A program made the position numbers and the translations under genes. Of a DNA stretch of 16,844 nucleotides, positions 9,701-16,844 are shown piece by piece. Under the pieces are notes generated by a model, which was given only the letters and a program-made list of their open reading frames with translations, was not told the origin of the DNA and ran no database searches. The stretch spans positions 1,036-17,879 of the forward strand of contig JAABOA010000271.1 of assembly GCA_015680635.1 (NCBI GenBank), read 5' to 3'. Position 1 is the first letter of the stretch. Each line of letters opens with the position of its first letter. The DNA is from Lunasporangiospora selenospora (Eukaryota; Mortierellomycota; Mortierellomycetes; Mortierellales; Mortierellaceae).

Positions 9701-12700
9701 GCCCACTTTGATGAAATCAAGCCTTGGTGTCTTGCCGTTGACCTCGGTTCCCGATCTTCTATCAGGGCTAAGATGCATTGCAGAGGTTGTGCTATGGTGT
9801 CCTGCACCTCGAAGGACCTGGAAGATGTAAAGATGGCGATTCCATGAAAAGGCCAACAGTGGATTTGTTTCTATGGGCTCGTTATCTACCATTGCCAAAC
9901 GAAGAAGTGTTCTATTAGTCACTGGACCAGGATGATTACAACAAAGACTGTAAACTCCACAATTCTCACCTGATCCCCGTGGGTTCTTGGTAGCTGGGAA
10001 CCAAGCCAAATTTCCAGAAATTACAGCCGACGACTCTCCATCTCTGCTCTGAAGCTCCTTTGGCCGCAGGAATTTAAAGAGCGTTTGTGGTTGCGGCTTT
10101 ACGCAAATAATTAACAACTATTCCAGTGGTTTGAAGAGCAGACAAACATTAGTACAATGAGTAAACTATTGCGGTAGTCAAAGGTCTAATAAAAGTCAAT
10201 CAAGCACAGAGCATATGCATTACCTTGAAAGGTGTGAGGATTGCTACCAGTCCGGCATTGTCTGCCGGATGTGGGACCTGCCCATACGGTAGAACACCCA
10301 TTCCGAAAATGGTACTTTGACGAGGCGCCCCAATTGATCCACGACCATCAAACCCTCGGGGAAGCTTTGGGGCAGGATATTTTCCGAGCAACCTCGTCGT
10401 CTCGACAGCGTTTACCATCATAACTTTGTAAAGCAGGTGGTGGAATGCCATACCCTATCGATGAAATATTGGACATCAAACCATGTTTGAGTTAGTTTTC
10501 TGGTACTTGAAAAAAAAAAAGGACTGACGCCTGAGTAAGTGGTGAAAGAATAAGAAAAGACATACCTGATCATCTGCACTAACAACTTCGGCTCTCTTGA
10601 TCCCGACAAACCCAACAGAAAGAACAGCAGATCCTCTGATGTGGCCGAGTTTTCTCCCTGAGAGTGCAATCTCTTTGGTGATGGGTGGAAGAATCCGAGA
10701 AGGCGCGCCCGGCTTGCTAACATTCCAAACAATGACGCTTCCAAGAGAATGTCCTGCCACCATGTATGTGTTGTCAGAGGATATCGCAATCGAAGAAACT
10801 GCTCCATGTTCGATTGCATAATGGGCGCTTCCGTAAATTCCAATAAGGGTCTGCGTGGGGCTATAGACCAGGATGGCGCCACGGCTTGTTCCCACAGCGA
10901 TAATGTTTGACACAGCGATGCAAGTTCCCAAGCCAGACTGGGCCTTGATCTCATCTGAAAAGAGCTGCTCTGAAAGCTTCAAGAGTGGTGTCCATCTAAA
11001 AGTCTCCCAAGGTTCAACACCGGAGCCACTTCCAGGTGAATGTGACTCTGTTTGGTTTAGTCCTGAGAGTGAAAACGATGCAGAAGATGCTCTTGAGTGG
11101 CGTCCTGTGAGTGCTGAGGACGACGCTACTGAACCTGGTCCTCCGTGCGACAAGGGATGTGGACGGAGTCGTTGCATTGGCTCTGATGATCTCAGCGACA
11201 ATCCTGATAGGGGAGAGCTGGGAAGAGATGATGGACCAAAGCCTCCATGGTGATGGTGACCAGACAAGAATGATGTCTGAGAAAGAGTGTCTTCTCTGTG
11301 GATATCCGAAACCGAATCTAATTCCGAAGGGTCGTTTCCCAATCCGCCAAATCCATGGACTTCATTATCATCCTCGTCTGAGGCTTCATTTAGAATTGCA
11401 TCCAGGCTCAGGTAATTCGCTAAAGAAATAAAGAAGTATCGATTACTTTGACAATATCCTATTGATTACAATTGACTCGCTTTAGCATGCTCGCCCCATG
11501 TAATAGTATCTTACATCTGTGTACAAACTCCTCGTATAAAGAAGTCTCTCGAGAAATCCTGTCGATAATATCCTTGATCCTCTTTTGCCTCTGAGTCTCT
11601 CCTGAAATAATAACCCCGTCACCTTCCTTCTTGGAATGTTGTAGACTATCTGACAGGGGTCCTCCTTGTAAATGCATATGAAGCTCTTCTGAGATCCTGT
11701 AAATGTCGGCAAGGACGGCTTTGATGGTTGTGTCCGGGGTATTCAGGAGCTCAAGTTCCGGGATTCGCAACTCGTTGAATTTTTGCTCCAGAGAAGTAAT
11801 GGACTGTAAGCCATTGACTATAAATGGGGCAGGTTCAAATAAAAAATAAAAAGTTTGTTAGGCTATTGAAAGAGAAGGGTGGAAGCTAAAGAGAAGGGTA
11901 AATATTCTGCTCATGCGCCATGATAATATTACCTAGACGCGTATTAGATGCTTTCAGGATGATTGGCACAGTGAAACTAGATATAAGAGGATTGACATAA
12001 TAATGGATCAGTCCCTTAAAAGATCACGAACAAGTGACCATTGCAACCGAAAAAGTGTGTTGACGTACGATGAATCACGGGCATTTCGATGTGATCCATT
12101 TTCACGCGCCTTTGCACGGGAATGATTACTGCTGGTGGACTCCATTCTATTGTTCGGTCTGAGTAGTCCGCTACGCCGTTGATGGTATCGCGCAAGTCTC
12201 TGCTCGTGCCGCTGAAGAATGATCTGTTGGTGATAGTCCTCGGCCCTAAGAGAGGACGACAGAGATCCACTGGCCTTTTCACGAAGTTTAAACGACCTTT
12301 GATTGGCGAGATAGCTATTGGCGTAGGTCGGGTGTTCAAGAGCAGTGTCGACGTCGATCAGGGACGGGATTAGACCGGTGCTACTGTCTTTTGTGGTGTA
12401 TGACGATTGAGAAAAGCTGTGATGTGAGATATTCTGTCTGCTCCTGGTGGTAGATAGAACAGCGTTTGTAGTGCGGGTGGTAGTATTGACTGACGATGAT
12501 GGACTTGACGATGTGGATGACGGGGTAGAGAGTGAAAGTAAAGGGGGTCTGTCTCTTTGACCAAAGCTCGACAGAAGAACTGAACCACCGCTGTTGCTAG
12601 GAGAGATGCACAGAGGATCGCTGGACTGGCTGTCTGCAGAGTCCAACTCGACTATGATACTGATGGCGGTGTCTTTGTTGAGATGAACACCTGCTGTGGA

Positions 12701-13012
12701 TGCTGGCAAAGGGAACGACCGCCGGCCAGCTTTGTCCTTGGAAGAGCTCCTTGTGGGCGTGTCGATGCTCTCGTAGGAGATGTCTGCTACAGATCCAGAG
12801 AGATACGAATCAGCGTCGGTCTGAAGATGCTGATCGAGGCTATAGTGTCGGGACGCCTGGCTCGTGAGACGAAGGGATGGGGGTCGGTCCTTTGGCTGGG
12901 AAGCTGGGATGCGGTCTTCGTCAGAGGAATCAGATTCGAGAATCTCTTTTAGCAGTGCTTCGTACTCTTCTTGGGTCGATGGTCGCAGATGTTGGGCGCG
13001 GAGTGTGCTCAT
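5597..13012 (-). CDS. VPS8: Vps8, CORVET endosomal tethering complex subunit
   Basis: Nine minus-strand exons: 13012-12069, 11976-11933, 11817-11515, 11419-10566, 10454-10224, 10117-9970, 9885-9650, 9555-9316 and 9214-5597. Introns are 84-115 bases with GT...AG ends, and all phases agree, giving 2205 residues. Vps8 is the CORVET-specific subunit that binds Rab5/Vps21 on early endosomes and promotes their tethering and fusion. Residues 1 to about 565 are mostly Ser-rich and probably disordered. A WD40-type propeller (about 568-1000) contains NPLLAFSW and EDVIVFDPKLMCETERC. An alpha-solenoid follows (about 1001-2040), opening with GTILNWTDRILALVKSGDF, the best-conserved family stretch, and carrying a clathrin-type repeat near 1685-1745. 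The C-terminus has a degenerate RING: C2049-x2-C2052, then H2199-x2-C2202 after a long insertion. Human and yeast Vps8 are about 1430 and 1270 residues, so this protein is long. Exon 1 and the 44-base exon 2 are the least certain parts; exons 4-9 are strongly supported by continuity with the family. Confidence 0.9.
6746..6778. repeat. (CGT)11 trinucleotide microsatellite inside VPS8
   Basis: Eleven perfect CGT units on the plus strand, read as ACG on the coding strand, encode a Thr11 tract at Vps8 residues 1813-1823 in a disordered loop of the solenoid. All units use the same codon, which points to slippage expansion rather than selection for threonine. Confidence 0.95.
8405..8440. repeat. 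Degenerate 12-bp tandem repeat in VPS8
   Basis: Three near-identical units on the plus strand (GCAATCTGGGAT, GCAATCTGGGAA, GTAATCTGGGAA) encode a repeated Ser-Gln-Ile-(Thr/Ala) motif in a polar loop of the Vps8 solenoid. The unit length keeps the reading frame. Confidence 0.75.
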
Positions 13013-13540
13013 GGAGTTCGTCCGGGGGGTGGTAGATCTAGTCTTGGCAAGGGCCGTGATGTGCGGCGTTCAGCACTAGAAGCGACCTCGCGTCCTACAA
13101 AATTCGAGGAGAGCAAGACGATGGGCGGATTAATTCACATGAACGTGAAGAAGGATGATCCCTGATGATGATACATCTTGCGCTGCGCCCTTTTTCTAGT
13201 TCCGTCGCAGGTGCTGCCTTTGGACCTAATGAAGAGCATCCTAGCATGTTTTTCTTTTGTCTGCTGCTCGCATGTATGTCTAGGCGCGCCCGTCTTCAAT
13301 TGTCATGTCCAGGCATGTCCAGGCATTGTCCAGGGCGGATCCTGTGAAGGTCTTGTTTCCTGAGTAACCCCCTGACTCTAACAATACCAATAGACATCTG
13401 GCGGTTGATTGAATGAGAAGGACAGGAGAGAGAGAGAACTTACAGATGCGATGGACGGCCGACTTAATGGGAAGGAAGCAGATGTCGCTGGAGAAGGTCA
13501 GGAGGAGAGCACAGAGAAAGGCATGAGGCGTGACTCGCTC
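13013..13540 (-). promoter_or_regulatory. VPS8 5' region with a possible leader intron
   Basis: The coding strand has a perfect GTAAGT donor at 13443-13438 and a pyrimidine-containing acceptor ending TTTTGTAG at 13095, which would make a 349-base intron in the 5' leader. Just upstream lies an eight-codon upstream ORF (13524-13498). The donor match is strong, but nothing in the sequence proves that transcription starts upstream of it. No TATA box was seen. Confidence 0.3.
13304..13334. repeat. Three tandem copies of a 10-bp unit in the divergent promoter region
   Basis: Two perfect CATGTCCAGG units are followed by a third with one inserted T. The repeat lies between the divergent VPS8 and F-box genes, about 290 bases from one ATG and 730 from the other. 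It is spaced at one helical turn, as clustered protein-binding sites often are, but could equally be a small slippage product. Confidence 0.8.
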
Positions 13541-13799
13541 ACACCGTGCGACACGTTTTTTTGAAGCACACCTTGCATTGCTTTCGGGTTGGTCCCCGCC
13601 AAGCGAGAGATATGGGAGCGGTGCGGACTGCCCCTACGCTGGGCTTGATGATGCAGTGTAGTGCATGCAACGAGCTAACCCTGCTCCCGGGGCCGCATGG
13701 TTGTTGCGCACACTCGAGTGCTTGCTATGCATGCACGCACGCCTGGAGAGAAGAAAAAGAAAAAAGAAAAAGAGCAAAAAGGACCGTCGACTTTGCCTG

Positions 13800-14059
13800 G
13801 ACATCCAGCCTCTTTGACTCGGAGTACAGAAGAACTGTCGACTCTCCTCCTCTCGAACAGACCTGTCTCTTCTTCTCTTCTCCTTCATCGTGCCCATCAT
13901 TTACATTCACATTTGCATCCATCTCTGCATTCATATCCACACCTGCGTGCATCCGCTTTAGCATCTTTACCTGCGTCCTGTATCTCGTTATACCCCCCTC
14001 CCTTTCCTTCTCTACCTTCCAAAGCGCTTCGCCTCTCGCCCTTCCTCCACCACTGAGCA
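13800..14059 (+). promoter_or_regulatory. Pyrimidine-rich leader/promoter of the F-box gene
   Basis: The 260 bases before the F-box ATG are dominated by C and T on the coding strand, with few G, and include several ATTCA/CATC-type runs. Such CT-rich blocks commonly precede transcription starts in filamentous fungi. No TATA or CCAAT box is apparent. The exact start site cannot be placed from sequence alone. Confidence 0.4.
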
Positions 14060-15495
14060 ATGGACCTGGAGGCCTTTTTAGCCCACCCAGCGCCGTCCTT
14101 CTTCTCACTCTTTCCCGATGCTCTCGCTATTGTGATCCGCCACCTTGAGATTTGTAGCGAGGACCTCTTCCACCTTGCACTCGTCAACCATGAGGTGGGT
14201 TCCCTTCCCGACTTTTCCTGGCTCCTTTCTCCTCGTCTCACTTGACACAGCTACTAGACTTTTGTGCGCTAACTTTATCTTTTTATCACCCGCACCTCGC
14301 ACACATGCTCTCTTTCTCTCTCCCACAGTGTTACCGAATCGTCATGAAAGAGCTGTGGACTGAGCCACGGCTTAACAACAGCCTCGCCCAGACGCCCCTT
14401 CAGTGCTTCCAGGGGATCCTCTCCTCAATGGGCCGGCGTGCCCTCTCCCCGTCCACCATGGCCTTGATCCACAAGATTGATACGTCCGAGGTCGAAGAAA
14501 CCCTCTACAGCACCCTCCCTGACACCTGGCTCTTGACCCTGCTTCAGAACGCACCAAAGCTGCATTCTCTCTGTCTCTCTGGAAAAAAGACATCATCTCC
14601 ATTTATCCAGAGCTCGGTCTTCCGCAGGCTTACTGCCGCAAACTTGACTCACCCTGTCCTCGCACATCTCGACCTCAGTGACTGCACCGACGTCCGTGAA
14701 CCAATGCTCAAGTCCATGATTTTCTTCTTCCCTAACCTCATCTCTATCAACTTTACCCGCACCTCGGGCGTGACAGACACTGCTCTCTCCCTGATCGTTG
14801 ACAAATGCCAGGATCTCCAAGTCATCAACCTCTCGTACTGCCGACAGGTCACCGACCTTGGTCTCTTTGCTGTCGCCAAGTTTTGTCGAACCAACCTTCG
14901 TGTACTCCAAATCAATGGAAACCTCAAGATCACCGATGCTTCTGTGCTCGCCGTAGCCAAGCATTGCCTTGAACTGGAAAAACTCTTCATCGCTGAGTGT
15001 AACCAAATCACGGACAGAGCCATGGAATGGATCGCAAGGTCCAGCTCTGCAGAGATCTTGACAGAGCTCGAGCTTCACCGTTGTGAAAAGATTGCCTTTG
15101 GGTTACCTCTCCTCGAACTTCTCTCCAAGCGTTGTCATATCCTCCATCGTCTCACTCTTGGTTACAAACAGATCAACGCTCGCCGGGATGATCTCAAGAT
15201 GGTTATGGAGGCCTTTCGTGATTTCAAGAGTTTGGAGACGATAGAAGTCTTTGGTGTGCCTGAACATAGTCCAGCCGTCTTTTTCTGGGACCTTGCCTTC
15301 CAGGGGAGTGGCGGTCGCCTCAAGACCATCAATCTCAACAGGGGAAGTTTTGTGACTGATTACATTCTTGGGAACTATGCTAATGCGGATGAGTATGACC
15401 AAAATATTACGGACCAAGCCGTTCAAAGGTTCAATGAGCGGAGGAGCGGAGCCAAGAAGGCGACGGTCAACCTCTTTGTGGATGACTTTTACTGA
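14060..15495 (+). CDS. F-box and leucine-rich-repeat protein (Fbxl/AMN1-like)
   Basis: Two exons, 14060-14194 and 14329-15495, separated by a 134-base intron (GTGGGT donor, GCTAAC branch point, pyrimidine tract, CAG acceptor; phase 0), encode 433 residues. An F-box occupies about residues 13-62 (LFPDALAIVIRHLEICSEDL, then CYRIVMKELW); the intron cuts through it after residue 45. Residues about 150-370 form cysteine-containing LRRs with the pattern LxxLxLxxCxxITDxxL, for example LQVINLSYCRQVTDLGL and LEKLFIAECNQITDRAM. In this family the F-box binds Skp1 in an SCF ubiquitin ligase and the LRRs recognise the substrate, so the likely role is targeted protein turnover; the substrate is unknown. 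The C-terminal 60 residues lack clear repeats and end in an acidic-aromatic tail. The chosen ATG opens directly into the F-box. An in-frame ATG at 14305 inside the intron could give an alternative product lacking the first half of the F-box. Confidence 0.9.
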
Positions 15496-15513
15496 CTCTT
15501 ATATCCGGAATTG

Positions 15514-15529
15514 AATAAAAAAAAATAAA
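15514..15529 (+). terminator. Polyadenylation signals of the F-box gene
   Basis: Two AATAAA hexamers (15514-15519 and 15524-15529) lie about 20 and 30 bases after the F-box stop in an A-rich run. A signal this close implies a short 3' untranslated region, which suits the convergent uS4m gene whose stop is only 208 bases from the F-box stop. Confidence 0.5.
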
Positions 15530-15703
15530 GAAAAAAAGGAGCCATGGTACAAATGAATGGTTTTTACTGATAATTGAACAACGAAAACAACAGAGAGAGA
15601 TGATACACCGAGTGTCAATGGTAAAAGCGGGTCCATGTTGTTGGTCTGGTAAATCTCTATTTCTAATTGCGGGCTTGGGAACCAAACCCTTCTCCTTCAA
15701 CCA

Positions 15704-16584
15704 TTACTTCCTGTTACGAGCGTAGAATTCGTATGCCAAGGCATGCATCTGTGGAGGGAAAGGGCTGGGAATCTCGGTCTTTCCGGGGCGAGAAATGGGG
15801 GAGCGAAGGAAGCATGTCGAGCAGGTGTTGTAGTTGACCTCGAGGTAGTCGGGAACAAAGAGGAAAGGTTGAGAGAAGGGCTTTGGAACAAACTCCATGG
15901 GTGACTTGGATGATGGATCAGCTTCTGCGTCTTCTGATGGAGTTGACTTCTTAAGAGTAGAGATCGACTTTGGGTCAACATGGATAATGTCTCCATCCGT
16001 GACACGGTGAGAAGCGAATGGCATCTATATTAGGTGAATTAGTTGGTCGATACGAGTTGAGAAATGTTAAATTCAAGACAAAAACTTGTAGGATCGGTGT
16101 CTGTGATTCAAGCGCGTTATGCCATAGATCGTTTGGGTGAACGCTGCTCATTTGGTCCAGAATACAAATGATTGGGGGCACCTACAGGCTTTCCGTTGAC
16201 AGTAACCTTTCCGTGTCCGACGAGCTGTCGAGCAGCATAGATACTGGGCGCAAAGTTGCTCCTGAAGACAATAAAGTCCAATCGCCTCTCAAGCTCGGCA
16301 AATGTCAGCGAGAAGACGGGTGGGTGTGGCTCGACATCTCCGACCTTGGTGTTTGAAGTAGGAAGTCTAGTTTTGAACATGGACTGGAACTGGCGCTCTG
16401 TAATCTGGTCTCCGTGATAGGATCGGGTATCCTTCTTTGCGTCCCACTTTTGTTGGTAAAGCGTCTTGTTGGTGTTGAAGGCAGCCCTGGTACGCTGAGA
16501 AAGGTTGTAGAGGTTGTACTTGTTCCATGACATGCGAAGCATCTGCCTCCGCAGCGAGTATGAGGGAATCTTTGCGTTGCGCAT
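15704..16584 (-). CDS. Mitochondrial small-subunit ribosomal protein uS4m (Nam9 family)
   Basis: Two minus-strand exons, 16584-16186 and 16024-15704 (stop TAA), flank a 161-base intron (GTAGGT donor, TAG acceptor, phase 0) and encode 239 residues. The protein starts with basic residues and the [12 protein letters not shown] stretch that marks fungal uS4m. It contains an S4 RNA-binding domain at about 98-150 ([27 protein letters not shown], then a [14 protein letters not shown] turn). It ends with the family's C-terminal extension ([24 protein letters not shown]). The protein binds 12S-type rRNA early in assembly of the mitochondrial small subunit; in yeast the homologue is Nam9. The intron falls inside the S4 domain, and joining the exons restores its continuous sequence. 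No earlier in-frame ATG exists in the open frame upstream, so 16584 is the start. It is convergent with the F-box gene. Confidence 0.93.
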
Positions 16585-16814
16585 GATGTTGCTATTCCTT
16601 TGTGCCGATGAAGAATGCTTCCAGGGTCGGATTGTTCGTGCGGAGGACCGACCCACCAACAATAAAAAAGCAACACAAGACAACTCTCTTGAACTGCGCC
16701 ACAAATCGGTCGCGAGTGGAAAGAGGTAACGCCAAGCAATTGTTGCAAGGAAATAAGATTACTGACTATTGAAATAAGAGACAGAAACGGAAAGCAGGAC
16801 AATTGGCGCTATAA

Positions 16815-16822
16815 TTACGTCA
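16815..16822 (-). promoter_or_regulatory. CRE/ATF-like palindromic site upstream of uS4m
   Basis: The coding strand reads TGACGTAA, matching the ATF/CREB-type bZIP half-site pair (TKACGTMA), about 230 bases upstream of the uS4m ATG. A single 8-base match close to the window edge is weak evidence; it is listed because no TATA box or other element was seen for this gene. Confidence 0.25.
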
Positions 16823-16844
16823 CGGATGACATAACAGTCGCACC

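Noticed and set aside
9901-9985. Alternative ends for VPS8 intron 6 (48-base version ending at CAG, or a TAG at 9912)
   Set aside because: The TAG at 9912 breaks the frame. The 48-base version is very short and leaves an unconserved insert; the 84-base version has a branch point and restores family-like continuity.
13546-14148. 200-residue plus-strand open frame overlapping the F-box start
   Set aside because: It is out of frame with the F-box exon, and its Ser/Pro/Phe-rich composition follows from the pyrimidine-rich leader.
14593-15078. 161-residue minus-strand open frame
   Set aside because: It is antisense to the LRR exon of the F-box gene; the regular repeat spacing keeps the opposite frame open.
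1-16844. Search for tRNA, rRNA, CRISPR, transposon ends and long inverted or direct repeats
   Set aside because: Nothing met a reasonable standard by eye: no tRNA B-box with a cloverleaf, no terminal inverted repeats with a transposase or reverse transcriptase frame, and only the microsatellites and short tandem repeats listed.

Overview
The window is a gene-dense piece of a filamentous fungal nuclear genome. The genes carry short spliceosomal introns (12 coding introns, 84 to 161 bases, GT...AG, several with CTAAT/CTAAC-like branch points), and a secreted chitinase carries CBM5/12 chitin-binding modules. That combination, the codon use and the overall protein style suggest an early-diverging fungus, most likely Mucoromycota and possibly a Mortierella relative. 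The assignment is inference; no rRNA or marker gene is present to prove it.

Layout. (1) 327-2435, minus: a three-exon secreted GH18 chitinase with two C-terminal CBM5/12 domains, preceded by a good TATA box. (2) 2561-5596: about 3 kb without a convincing intact gene. It holds a minus-strand patch (4116-4965) of coding-like segments whose frame keeps breaking, probably a decayed or unrecognised gene, plus a stray TATA box with a mini-ORF and a (GA)11 microsatellite. (3) 5597-13012, minus: one very large nine-exon gene for Vps8, the CORVET endosomal tethering subunit. I rebuilt the exons from phase-compatible splice sites; the predicted product is 2205 residues, with a long disordered N-terminus, a WD40-type propeller, an alpha-solenoid and a degenerate C-terminal RING. 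(4) 13013-14059: a divergent intergenic region with a possible 5'-UTR intron for VPS8, a 10-bp tandem repeat and a pyrimidine-rich leader for the next gene. (5) 14060-15495, plus: a two-exon F-box/leucine-rich-repeat protein of 433 residues. (6) 15704-16584, minus: a two-exon mitochondrial ribosomal protein uS4m (Nam9 family), convergent with the F-box gene.

The genes are functionally unrelated: cell-wall or chitin turnover, endosome fusion, SCF-type ubiquitin targeting, and mitochondrial translation. I see no cluster logic, mobile element, CRISPR array, tRNA or rRNA, and no convincing new biological system. The most useful second looks are the broken coding patch at 4116-4965, the unusual architecture of Vps8 (N-terminal extension, 44-base microexon, in-frame 84-base intron, split and truncated RING), and the chitinase whose catalytic motif is assembled across an intron.
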